Shown: positions 7,661 to 14,139 of the stretch, in pieces
Layout: every line of letters begins with the position of its first letter
Numbering within the stretch: position 1 is the stretch's first letter
Assembly (NCBI GenBank): GCA_023450775.1
Contig: JAEXGP010000333.1
Location: 1-18,601, forward strand
Reading direction: 5' to 3'
Source of the DNA: Actinomycetes bacterium
Lineage (GTDB): Bacteria > Actinomycetota > Acidimicrobiia > Acidimicrobiales > Microtrichaceae
Length of the DNA stretch: 18,601 nt
Translations under genes and position numbers: made by a program
The notes under the pieces: model-generated
Seen by the model: only the letters and a program-made list of their open reading frames with translations
Databases searched by the model: none
Told to the model about the DNA's origin: nothing

Positions 7661-8803
7661 TCAGGAGGCGGCGGCCAGCGGCACCGGGATGCCCATGTCG
7701 TCCAGCGCGCCGCCGATCGCGACGGCTGCGGCGGTGAGCACGTCGGGCGTGATCGCTCCGATGCAGCCCACCCTGAACGTCTCCTCCGTGGTGAGCTTCC
7801 CGGGATAGAGGATGAAGCCGCGGTCCCGCACGCGGTCGTAGAGCTCGCCGAAGGACCAGGCCGGGTGCTCCGGCGCGTGGAACGTGTGGATGATCGGCGT
7901 CCGCAGCTCCTCGGCCAGGTAGTGGCGGAAGCCGAGCTCCTCCATGCCGTCGCACAGGGCCCGGCTGTTGGCGGCGTACCGCGCCAGGCGGGCGCCGGCC
8001 CCGCCCTCCTCGTCGAACTGGGCGAGTGCCTCGCGCAGCGCGGCGACCACGTGGGTCGGCGGCGTGTAGCGCCACTGGCCGGTCCGGTCCATGTACCGGC
8101 GCTGGTCGAGCAGGTCCAGGGAGAGGGAGTCGCAGTTGCCCTCGGATGCCGCGAGCACCTCGGGCGGCACGAGCACGAAGCCGACGCCCGGCAGTCCCTC
8201 CAGGCACTTGCCCGAGGCCGCGACGACGGCGTCGACCGCGGGGTGGTCGATCGCGGGGTCGAGCACCCCGAACGAGCTCATCGCGTCGACCAGGACGCGG
8301 CGGCCGGACGAGTGGGCGGCGTCGGCCAGGGCGGCGACCGGGTTGAGCAGGCCCGTGGAGGTCTCGCAGTGGACGATCGACACGTGGGTGACGTCGGGGT
8401 GCCGTTCGAGCACGGCGGCCAGCTGGTCGGGGTCGGGCGCCCGGTCCCACGCGCACTCCATCACGACCACCCGGCGTCCGGCCTGCTCGGCCATCATGGC
8501 GATGCGACGCCCGTAGGCCCCGTTCACCACCGCGACCATCGAGCCGTCACGGGGGACCAGCGTGCGGACCGCGCTCTCGACGGCGAACGTGCCCGAGCCC
8601 TGCATCGGCACGCACTCCAGGTCGCGGTCGGCGCCCGCGACGGCCAGGAGGCGGGTGCACACCTCGGCGGTCAGGTCGTTGAACTGCCCGTCCCAGGAAC
8701 CCAGGTCGACGGTGGCGGCCCGGCGCGTGCGCTCGGAGGTGGTGAGCGGGCCGGGGGTCAGCAGGACCGGCGGGGTCGGATGCGTTCCGTCCGGTCCTGG
8801 CAC
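7661..8803 (-). CDS. phnW: 2-aminoethylphosphonate--pyruvate transaminase
   Basis: This 380-aa PLP enzyme is predicted to transfer the amino group of 2-aminoethylphosphonate to pyruvate, giving phosphonoacetaldehyde and alanine. Family motifs run along the whole protein: LLTPGPLTTSE, DLGSWDGQFNDLT, CVPMQGSGTFAVESA, NGAYGRR, VHCETSTGLLNP, VDAMSSFG, the PLP-Lys in SGKCLEGLPG (Lys199), SLSLDLLDQ, TGQWRYTPPTHVV and GFILYPGKLT. The combination is diagnostic for PhnW among class V aminotransferases. The start is GTG at 8803; it lies 7 bases after a TACCCT box, so the message is probably leaderless. The product would be used by the PhnX-like hydrolase next in the operon. No phosphonate transporter is in the window. 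Confidence 0.92.
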   Translation of the reverse strand: MPGPDGTHPTPPVLLTPGPLTTSERTRRAATVDLGSWDGQFNDLTAEVCTRLLAVAGADRDLECVPMQGSGTFAVESAVRTLVPRDGSMVAVVNGAYGRRIAMMAEQAGRRVVVMECAWDRAPDPDQLAAVLERHPDVTHVSIVHCETSTGLLNPVAALADAAHSSGRRVLVDAMSSFGVLDPAIDHPAVDAVVAASGKCLEGLPGVGFVLVPPEVLAASEGNCDSLSLDLLDQRRYMDRTGQWRYTPPTHVVAALREALAQFDEEGGAGARLARYAANSRALCDGMEELGFRHYLAEELRTPIIHTFHAPEHPAWSFGELYDRVRDRGFILYPGKLTTEETFRVGCIGAITPDVLTAAAVAIGGALDDMGIPVPLAAAS

Positions 8804-8810
8804 GGCGGAC

Positions 8811-8816
8811 AGGGTA
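8811..8816 (-). promoter_or_regulatory. -10 box TACCCT of phnW, probably leaderless
   Basis: On the minus strand TACCCT (TAnnnT) is followed by seven bases and then the GTG start of phnW. It directly abuts the 12-bp inverted repeat 8817-8854, so that repeat occupies the -35 region. Confidence 0.5.
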
Positions 8817-8854
8817 GACCCCGCCGGGCGGCGCGAACGCGTCCCGGCGGGGTC
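8817..8854 (-). terminator. 12-bp perfect inverted repeat: terminator-like hairpin after the SRPBCC gene or phnW operator
   Basis: GACCCCGCCGGG (8817-8828) and CCCGGCGGGGTC (8843-8854) are perfect reverse complements, with 14 bases between them that can form an inner CGC-GAAC-GCG stem. It starts 18 bases after the SRPBCC stop on the minus strand. There is no T-run, so it is either a U-less terminator or a binding site over the phnW promoter. Confidence 0.55.
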
Positions 8855-8872
8855 CAGCCGCGCGCCGGACGG

Positions 8873-9382
8873 TCAGCCCGCCGCGAGCCCGGAGAGGTAC
8901 CGGTCGAGCCGGACGAAGCTCGACGTCATGCCCTCCCGCGCCTCGGGGGAGCGGAACATCGCGGGCACGTTCTCCTGGATCGACACCGACCGGGTCCGGC
9001 CGTCGCCCATGTCCTCGAAGCGCATCGTGGTGCGGAACTCGACCCCGCCGACGTCCTCGGCGAACGCCAGCTCCCGGGGCGGGTCGATGACCGTGAAGCG
9101 CCCGCGCGACGGGTACTGATCGCCCGTCTCGTCGTTCACCATGATCGTCTCGAAGAGCCCGCCGACCCGAAGGTCCACGGTGATGTTCTCGACCGGGGTC
9201 GTGGTGCCCTCGGGACCCCAGAAGTGGGCGAGGTGCTCGGGCGTGGTGAGGCACTCGAACAGCAGCTCCGCCGGCGCGTCGTAGACGCGGGTGAACGTGA
9301 TCGTCGCCAGATCGGTCTCGGGATCGACGACGGTCTCGATGTGCGTCCCGTTGATCTCGTGGGTCTCGGTGGTGGTGGTCAT
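8873..9382 (-). CDS. SRPBCC domain protein (AHSA1/START-like)
   Basis: This 169-aa protein belongs to the SRPBCC superfamily, Aha1-homolog (AHSA1) group, a helix-grip fold with a hydrophobic ligand pocket. Evidence is the pattern FTRVYDAPAELLFECLT, the HFWGPEG motif, VDLRVGGLFETIM and the C-terminal helix FVRLDRYLSGL. Its ligand cannot be told from sequence. The ATG at 9382 overlaps the arsR stop as ATGA, indicating translational coupling; a longer open frame upstream lies within arsR. ArsR-SRPBCC pairs of this kind are common in Actinobacteria, and the pair is probably autoregulated. The gene ends before a strong inverted repeat. Confidence 0.9.
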   Translation of the reverse strand: MTTTTETHEINGTHIETVVDPETDLATITFTRVYDAPAELLFECLTTPEHLAHFWGPEGTTTPVENITVDLRVGGLFETIMVNDETGDQYPSRGRFTVIDPPRELAFAEDVGGVEFRTTMRFEDMGDGRTRSVSIQENVPAMFRSPEAREGMTSSFVRLDRYLSGLAAG

Positions 9383-9729
9383 GACTGCTCCTGCTCTGGT
9401 GATGGTTCTCGGGTGAGGGACCGGAGGTGCTGGTCCAGGCGGTCGAAGCGACCGGCCCAGGTCCGGCGGTGCTCCGCGATCCAGTCGACGGCGCCCTCGA
9501 GGGGCTCCGTCTCGATCCGGCACGGCCGGTACTGGGCGTCCCGCCCCCGGCTGATCAGCCCCGCCCGCTCGAGCACCTTCAGGTGCTTGGAGACGGCCTG
9601 CAGGCTGACGTCGAACGGCTCGGCCAGCTCGTTGACCGTGGCCTCGCCCTTCGACAGCCGGGTGAGGATCGCCCGACGGATCGGATCGGCGAGGGCGGCG
9701 AACGTGAGGTTCAACTGCTCGTCGTCCAC
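9379..9729 (-). CDS. ArsR family winged-helix transcriptional regulator
   Basis: This 116-aa protein is an ArsR/SmtB-type repressor of the kind paired with SRPBCC proteins. The N-terminus reads LTFAALADPIRRAIL, then the helix-turn-helix VNELAEPFDVSLQAVSKHLKVLERAGLI and the wing SRGRDAQYRPCRI. No metal-binding CxC motif is present, so it probably is not a metal sensor. I chose the GTG at 9729, which has GGAAGGAG five bases upstream; an ATG at 9765 in the same frame lies close to the likely transcript start and adds a Gly/Asp-rich leader. It overlaps the SRPBCC gene by four bases (ATGA). A 38-bp palindrome just upstream is a strong candidate for its own operator. Confidence 0.92.
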   Translation of the reverse strand: MDDEQLNLTFAALADPIRRAILTRLSKGEATVNELAEPFDVSLQAVSKHLKVLERAGLISRGRDAQYRPCRIETEPLEGAVDWIAEHRRTWAGRFDRLDQHLRSLTREPSPEQEQS

Positions 9730-9734
9730 GCCCG

Positions 9735-9742
9735 CTCCTTCC
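9735..9742 (-). promoter_or_regulatory. Strong Shine-Dalgarno deciding the arsR start
   Basis: GGAAGGAG on the minus strand lies five bases before the GTG at 9729, favouring that codon over the in-frame ATG at 9765. Confidence 0.7.
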
Positions 9743-9768
9743 TCGTCCGACCCGCTGAGCCTCATCCT

Positions 9769-9806
9769 TATTCAACTCAGAGATTGATCAACCTCTGAGT
9801 TGAATA
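9769..9806. promoter_or_regulatory. 38-bp near-perfect palindrome, candidate ArsR operator/promoter
   Basis: The arms TATTCAACTCAGAG (9769-9782) and CTCTGAGTTGAATA (9793-9806) are perfect complements around a central TTGATCAA; only the pair 9783/9792 mismatches. On the minus strand it includes TTGAAT (9775-9770), a possible -10 that would start the arsR message about 35 bases before the GTG start. The AT-rich content stands out from the surrounding GC-rich DNA. Binding here by ArsR would block its own promoter. Confidence 0.7.
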
Positions 9807-9821
9807 TGCACCCGCACAGCA

Positions 9822-9861
9822 GCCACGTCAAGGGCGGACCTGCCACGTCAAGGGCGGATCC
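9822..9861. repeat. Two tandem 20-bp units in the arsR-dsbA spacer
   Basis: GCCACGTCAAGGGCGGA is present at 9822-9838 and 9842-9858, a 20-base period with the last three bases differing. The spacer 9807-9894 holds no other recognisable feature. Confidence 0.75.
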
Positions 9862-9894
9862 GGGACGGATGCCGGCCGGTCGGGCCCGGCGGTG

Positions 9895-10539
9895 TCAGGC
9901 GGGGGTGGTCGCGACCTTCTCGAGCACCCGGAGGAACGTCTCGGCCTCCTGGGCGCCGGGGACGAGGACCCGGTCGTCGATGACGACCGCCGGGACGCCG
10001 GTGATGTCGCGGTCGCGCGCGGCGGACTCCTCGGTGCGGACCTCGTCGGCGAACGCGCCCGACGCCAGCACCTCGACGGCTGCCTCGCGGTCCAGGCCGG
10101 CCGCCGCGGCCAGATCGGCGAGCACGCCGTGGTCGGACACGTCCGCGCCGTCGGTGAAGTAGGCGTGGAAGATGCCGGCCACCAGGCGGTCCTGCGCGTC
10201 GGGGTCGAGCGTGGCCGCCCAGGCCACCAGGCGGTGGGAGTCGAACGTGTTCACCCGCTGGGCCCGGTCGAACCGGTAGTCGATCCCCTCGGGACCGCCC
10301 AGCGACACGAGCCGCCCGGTCATGGCGTCGAACGCCCCGGGCCCGTACTTCTTCTCGAGCACCGGTCGGAGCTCCTGGGGCTCGGGCGGTGCGCCGGGAT
10401 CGAGCTCGAAGGCCCGCCAGCGCACCGTCACCTCCTGGTCGGGGTGCGCCTCCGCGAAGCGCTCGAGTGCGGTGGCGAGGCGGCGGGAGCCCAGGTAGCA
10501 CCAGGGGCAGACCATGTCGGACCAGACGTCGATGTGCAC
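9895..10539 (-). CDS. DsbA family oxidoreductase (FrnE-like)
   Basis: This 214-aa protein has a thioredoxin-fold DsbA domain of the FrnE type, predicted to catalyse thiol-disulfide exchange in the cytosol. The active site C11-P-W-C14 follows the typical N-terminal strand HIDVWSDMV. RRLATALERF, FHAYFTDGADVSDHGVLADLAAAAGLD and the cis-proline region TGVPAVVIDDRVLVPGAQ are family hallmarks. There is no signal peptide. I chose GTG at 10539 because the family starts a few residues before the CxxC strand; an upstream ATG at 10635 would overlap ffh on the other strand. It is divergent from ffh with an 83-base gap. It points toward arsR but is separated from it by the arsR operator, so it is probably its own unit. 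Confidence 0.88.
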   Translation of the reverse strand: MHIDVWSDMVCPWCYLGSRRLATALERFAEAHPDQEVTVRWRAFELDPGAPPEPQELRPVLEKKYGPGAFDAMTGRLVSLGGPEGIDYRFDRAQRVNTFDSHRLVAWAATLDPDAQDRLVAGIFHAYFTDGADVSDHGVLADLAAAAGLDREAAVEVLASGAFADEVRTEESAARDRDITGVPAVVIDDRVLVPGAQEAETFLRVLEKVATTPA

Positions 10540-10607
10540 GCCGGGTCCAACGCCGCCGACGATCGGATGTTCCCGGCCGGCGTTGTCGGCCGGTCGGGCG
10601 GGGCCGG

Positions 10608-10613
10608 TAGCGT
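10608..10613 (+). promoter_or_regulatory. -10 box TAGCGT of ffh, probably a leaderless transcript
   Basis: TAGCGT fits TAnnnT and ends nine bases before the ffh ATG at 10623. There is no Shine-Dalgarno in the gap. A weak TTGTCG lies 19 bases upstream as a possible -35. The arrangement closely resembles that of ftsY. Confidence 0.6.
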
Positions 10614-10622
10614 TGGCTCCCG

Positions 10623-12095
10623 ATGTTCGAGTCACTGTCCGACCGCTTCGACGGCATCTTCACCCGACTGCGCGGCAAGGGCCGCCTGTCCGAGGCCGAC
10701 GTCGACGAGGTCCTCCGAGAGATCCGCCTCGCCCTGCTCGAGGCCGACGTCAACCTCACCGTCGTCAAGTCCATGCTCGCCCGGATCCGGGAGCGTGCGG
10801 TCGGTGAGGACCTGTCGCAGGCCCTGAACCCGGCGCTGCAGGTCAAGAAGATCGTCCTGGAGGAGCTGACCGAGACCCTCGGCGGCGAGACCCTCCGGAT
10901 CACGTACGCGTCGAAGCCGCCCACGATCGTGCTGATGGCCGGTCTGCAGGGCTCCGGCAAGACGACGAACTCCGCCAAGCTCGCCCGCTGGTTCAAGGCC
11001 CAGGGTCGCAACCCGATCCTGGTCGGCGCCGACCTGCAGCGCCCGGCCGCGGTGCAGCAGCTCCGGACCCTGGGCGCGCAGATCGACGTGCCGGTGTGGT
11101 CCGCCGAGGACGACGTGGTCGCCTCGGGCCAGGGCGACCCGGTGGCCGTCGCGCAGGGCGCGGTCGAGGAGGCCCGGCGTCGCGGTCGTGACGTGCTCAT
11201 CGTCGACACCGCCGGTCGCCTGGCGATCGACGCCGAGATGATGGAGCAGGTCCGGCAGATCTCGGACTCGCTCGATCCCGACTACACGTTCCTCGTCGTC
11301 GACGCGATGACCGGCCAGGACGCCGTCACCGTCGCCGAGTCGTTCCACCAGACGCTCGAGCTCGACGCCGTCATCCTGACCAAGCTCGACGGCGACGCCC
11401 GCGGCGGCGCAGCCCTGTCGGTCAAGGAGGTCGTGGGTCGCCCGATCGCCTTCGCGTCCACCGGCGAGAAGCTCGAGGACTTCGACCTCTTCCACCCCGA
11501 CCGACTGGCGGGCCGAATCCTGGGCGAGGGCGACCTCGCCACCCTGATCGAGAAGGCCGAGACCGCCTTCGAGCAGGAGGAGGCCGAGGCCGCGGCGGCC
11601 CGGCTGCTGGACGGCACGTTCACGCTCGACGACTTCCTGGACCAGATGCAGGCGCTCAAGAAGATGGGCCCGCTGTCCGGCGTCATGTCCATGCTCCCCG
11701 GCATCCCCAAGGAGGTCCGCGACGTCGAGATCGACGACCGCCAGATCTCCCACGTGGAGGCGATCATCAAGTCCATGACGCCGGCCGAGCGGATCGAGCC
11801 CGACGTCATCGACGGCTCTCGCCGCACCCGGATCGCCAAGGGCTCCGGCACGTCGCCCGCCGAGGTCACCCAGCTCATCACGCAGTTCAAGCAGATGCGT
11901 CAGATGATGAAGGAGATGGGCAAGACCCCGCGCCGCCGCAAGGGCAAGAAGGGCGGGGGCAAGAAGGCCAAGAAGGGCGGGCGCGTGACCGCGAAGGGCC
12001 CGGCCAAGGTCAACAAGGCGGCGTTCGCCCTGCCCACGCTCGAGGAGATGGAATCGCAGATGCCCAAGGGCGGCGGTTTCCCCAAGCTCACCTGA
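10623..12095 (+). CDS. ffh: Signal recognition particle protein Ffh
   Basis: This 490-aa GTPase is the protein subunit of the signal recognition particle; it binds signal sequences and SRP RNA and docks on FtsY. The N domain spans ~1-95, the G domain has GLQGSGKTTNSAKLA (from ~107), DLQRPAAVQQL, DTAGRLAIDAEMM, TKLDGDARGGAAL and GEKLEDFDLFHPDRL, and the Met-rich M domain (~325-440) has QMQALKKMGPLSGVMSMLPG and SRRTRIAKGSG. A Lys/Arg/Gly-rich stretch (~437-470) with repeated KKGG units and a LPTLEEMESQMPKGGGF tail extends the C-terminus, similar to other actinobacterial Ffh. It leads the conserved ffh-rpsP-khpA-rimM-trmD order. No SRP RNA gene was recognised here. Confidence 0.97.
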   Translation: MFESLSDRFDGIFTRLRGKGRLSEADVDEVLREIRLALLEADVNLTVVKSMLARIRERAVGEDLSQALNPALQVKKIVLEELTETLGGETLRITYASKPPTIVLMAGLQGSGKTTNSAKLARWFKAQGRNPILVGADLQRPAAVQQLRTLGAQIDVPVWSAEDDVVASGQGDPVAVAQGAVEEARRRGRDVLIVDTAGRLAIDAEMMEQVRQISDSLDPDYTFLVVDAMTGQDAVTVAESFHQTLELDAVILTKLDGDARGGAALSVKEVVGRPIAFASTGEKLEDFDLFHPDRLAGRILGEGDLATLIEKAETAFEQEEAEAAAARLLDGTFTLDDFLDQMQALKKMGPLSGVMSMLPGIPKEVRDVEIDDRQISHVEAIIKSMTPAERIEPDVIDGSRRTRIAKGSGTSPAEVTQLITQFKQMRQMMKEMGKTPRRRKGKKGGGKKAKKGGRVTAKGPAKVNKAAFALPTLEEMESQMPKGGGFPKLT

Positions 12096-12298
12096 TCCCC
12101 GGTCGGCCCGTGCGGCAGGTGCCACCCGGCGCCGTCGGCCGGGGGAGCTTGCCTCCGGCGTCCCGGGCGACCATCATGGACCGCTGCCCTGCGTCCGGGG
12201 CCGGTCGCGTGCTGCTCGCACCGCCGACCGACCGGCACGCAGCCAGACCGCATCCAGCAAGTTCCGTCACCCCTGAAGAGAAGAAGAAGGACTACCCC
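12096..12298 (+). promoter_or_regulatory. ffh-rpsP spacer: possible promoter and leader hairpin for the ribosomal operon
   Basis: This 203-base gap has no gene that I can support. TTGCCT (12149-12154) and CATCAT (12172-12177) with a 17-base spacer are a modest promoter match. Downstream, GCCGGTCG (12200-12207) and CGACCGGC (12229-12236) form an 8-bp perfect inverted repeat that would lie in the rpsP leader. AGAAGAAGGA precedes the rpsP GTG as Shine-Dalgarno. Confidence 0.35.
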
Positions 12299-12571
12299 GT
12301 GGCCGTTCGACTCCGCCTCATGCGGATGGGCAAGAAGAAGCAGCCCACCTACCGCATCGTCGCCGCCGACTCCCGTTCCCCGCGCGACGGCCGGTTCATC
12401 GAGGTCGTGGGCACCTACGACCCCCGGCGTGAGCCGTCCGCCGTCACCGTCGACAACGAGAAGGCCGTCGACTGGCTGCAGAAGGGCGCCCAGCCGTCGG
12501 AGCGGGTGCAGAAGCTGCTGCAGATCTCGGGCGCGTGGGACGAGTTCCAGAGCGCCAAGGCCAAGAAGTGA
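12299..12571 (+). CDS. rpsP: 30S ribosomal protein S16
   Basis: This 90-aa protein is ribosomal protein S16, a small-subunit assembly protein. It has the family start AVRLRLMRMGKKKQPTYRIV, then ADSRSPRDGRFIEVVGTYDP and GAQPSERVQKLL. GTG at 12299 gives the expected length and N-terminus; the frame runs further upstream to an ATG at 12110 but those residues are not S16-like. The purine-rich AAGAAGG is placed 8 bases before the GTG. Its stop overlaps the next gene (GTGA), so rpsP and khpA should be translated together. Confidence 0.96.
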   Translation: MAVRLRLMRMGKKKQPTYRIVAADSRSPRDGRFIEVVGTYDPRREPSAVTVDNEKAVDWLQKGAQPSERVQKLLQISGAWDEFQSAKAKK

Positions 12572-12870
12572 CCGACGAGCAGGTCGACGAGGCCGCCGAG
12601 GTCGACGCCCACGACACCGACGAGGCCCGTCCCGAGCACGCGGCCGCGGTGCTCGAGCACATCGCCCGGTCGCTCGTCGACGAGCCCGATGGCGTCCGCG
12701 TTGACATCGACGAGAAGGGCCGTCGCACCCAGGTGAACCTGCGCGTCGCGGACGGCGACATGGGCCGCATCATCGGCAAGCGTGGCCGCATGGCCAACGC
12801 CATCCGGACGGTGACCCGCGCCGCGGCGGCCCACGACGGCGTCGAGATCGACGTCGAGTTCCTCGACTGA
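12568..12870 (+). CDS. khpA: KhpA-like KH-domain RNA-binding protein
   Basis: This 100-aa protein has a single type-II-like KH domain with the GxxG loop in MGRIIGKRGRMANAIRTV near residues 67-84. Its family (YlqC/KhpA) is encoded between rpsP and rimM in many Gram-positives and binds RNA, often as a dimer with KhpB. The first ~27 residues are acidic (many Asp/Glu) and precede the KH core, an extension to the usual ~76-80 aa length. I chose GTG at 12568, overlapping the rpsP TGA as GTGA; an ATG at 12535 lies inside rpsP and is unlikely. Confidence 0.9.
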   Translation: MTDEQVDEAAEVDAHDTDEARPEHAAAVLEHIARSLVDEPDGVRVDIDEKGRRTQVNLRVADGDMGRIIGKRGRMANAIRTVTRAAAAHDGVEIDVEFLD

Positions 12871-12901
12871 CGTCGGGGAGCGTCGAACCGGGACCGCTGC
12901 C

Positions 12902-13384
12902 CTGACCGGCGACCGCCCCCTCCTCGAGATCGGCCGGATCGCCAAGGCGCACGGCCTGAACGGCGAGGTCAACGTGGTCCTCGTGTCCAACCGCGAGGAG
13001 CGTCTGGCGCCCGGCTCCGTGCTGAGCACCGACGCGGGTGACCTGGAGGTCGCCACGTCGCGGCGTCACGGCGACCGCTGGCTCGTGCGCTTCGTCGGCC
13101 ACGACGACCGCACCGCTGCCGAGGCGCTGCGCGGGCTCGTGCTGCAGGCCGAGCCGATCGACGACCCCGACGAGCTGTGGGTGCACGAGCTCGTCGGCTG
13201 CCGTGTGGTGAGCGCCGACGGCGTCGACCGCGGGGTCGTCACCGCGGTGCAGGACAACCCTGCCGCCGACCTGCTGGTGCTCGACGGCGGCGCGCTGGTG
13301 CCGGTCGTGTTCGTGACCGACGGCCCGACCGACGGGGTGGTGCACGTGGACGTCCCCGACGGTCTCTTCGAGCTCGGCTCCTGA
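12902..13384 (+). CDS. rimM: Ribosome maturation factor RimM, probable CTG start
   Basis: This protein (160 aa if started at CTG) is RimM, which binds S19 and helps 30S maturation. The N-terminal domain has the conserved LEIGRIAKAHGLNGEVNV, and the PRC-barrel has DELWVHELVGCRVV, DNPAADLLVL and the end VDVPDGLFELGS. The conserved N-terminus begins before any ATG, GTG or TTG in this frame: back to the khpA stop there is none. The CTG at 12902, with GGGA about eight bases upstream, gives a normal RimM start. The first canonical start, GTG at 12974, would remove the first 24 residues including the GRIxKAHG motif. The exact start is therefore inferred. The gene lies 31 bases after khpA and 11 before trmD. 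Confidence 0.85.
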   Translation: MTGDRPLLEIGRIAKAHGLNGEVNVVLVSNREERLAPGSVLSTDAGDLEVATSRRHGDRWLVRFVGHDDRTAAEALRGLVLQAEPIDDPDELWVHELVGCRVVSADGVDRGVVTAVQDNPAADLLVLDGGALVPVVFVTDGPTDGVVHVDVPDGLFELGS

Positions 13385-13395
13385 GCGGGGCGGTC

Positions 13396-14139
13396 GTGCG
13401 CATCGACGTCATCACGATCTTCCCCGGCATGGTCCGCGCTTTCGCGTCGGAGAGCCTGCTCGGCAAGGCCCAGGAACGCGGGCTGCTGGACGTGCGGGTC
13501 CACGACCTGCGGGACGCCACCACCGACGTGCACCGCACGGTCGACGACGCGCCGTTCGGCGGGGGTGCCGGCATGGTCCTCACGCCCGGTCCCGTGTTCG
13601 ACACCGTCGAGCGCGAGCAGCCGCCGCGCCCGCTGTTCCTGCTGGGGCCCGGCGGACGGACCCTCGACCAGGCGTTCGCCCGCGAGCTCGCCGCTCTGGA
13701 CGGGTTCTCGCTCCTGTGTGGGCGCTACGAAGGGGTGGACGACCGCGTCCGGACCCACCTGGTCGACGGCGAGCTGTCCGTGGGCGACGTGGTGCTCGCG
13801 GGCGGCGAGGTGGCGGCCATGGTCGTGCTCGAGGCGGTCGGCCGGCTCGTCCCCGGCGTGATGGGCAACGACACCTCCGCGGACGAGGAGTCGTTCTCGG
13901 ACGGCCTGCTGGAGCACCCGCAGTACACGCGGCCGGCCGAGTACCGGGGTTGGTCCGTGCCCGACGTCCTGCGCTCCGGCGACCACGGCCGGGTCGCCCG
14001 CTGGCGGCGCGCGGCAGCCCTGGCACGCACGATGGAGCACCGGCCCGACCTGATCGAGGCGCGGGGCGGCGTGACCGACGAGGAGCGTCGACTCCTGGCA
14101 GAGTTCTCCCTCGACCCCGACGGGTCAGGGGGGAGCTGA
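13396..14139 (+). CDS. trmD: tRNA (guanine-N1-)-methyltransferase TrmD
   Basis: This 247-aa SPOUT methyltransferase makes m1G37 in tRNAs with G at position 36, preventing frameshifts. Visible signatures include RIDVITIFPG at the start, GGGAGMVLTPGPVFD, LLGPGGRTLDQ, the trefoil-knot segment LLCGRYEGVDDRV, ELSVGDVVLAGGE, VPGVMGN and the C-terminal part LLEHPQYTRPAEYRGW with VPDVLRSGDHG. GTG at 13396 matches the family N-terminus, 11 bases after the rimM stop; the upstream open frame only shadows rimM. Its TGA overlaps the following hydrolase ATG as TGATG. Confidence 0.96.
   Translation: MRIDVITIFPGMVRAFASESLLGKAQERGLLDVRVHDLRDATTDVHRTVDDAPFGGGAGMVLTPGPVFDTVEREQPPRPLFLLGPGGRTLDQAFARELAALDGFSLLCGRYEGVDDRVRTHLVDGELSVGDVVLAGGEVAAMVVLEAVGRLVPGVMGNDTSADEESFSDGLLEHPQYTRPAEYRGWSVPDVLRSGDHGRVARWRRAAALARTMEHRPDLIEARGGVTDEERRLLAEFSLDPDGSGGS

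Noticed and set aside
9730..9765. ATG at 9765 as the start of arsR
   Set aside because: The GTG at 9729 has a strong Shine-Dalgarno at ideal spacing and gives the normal ArsR N-terminus, while 9765 lies at the likely transcript start.
10632..12125. 497-codon minus-strand open frame antisense to ffh
   Set aside because: Leu/Asp/Gly-rich shadow of ffh; no recognisable domain or ribosome site.
12110..12298. Extended N-terminus of S16 or a separate small gene in the ffh-rpsP spacer
   Set aside because: S16 begins at AVRLRLMR in all families I know, and the spacer residues are low-information Pro/Arg-rich sequence.
12871..12973. Frameshift joining khpA to rimM as the reason for the missing rimM start
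   Set aside because: khpA ends with a complete KH domain and a normal stop, and the rimM frame is intact from before its conserved N-terminus; a non-canonical start explains the data with fewer assumptions.
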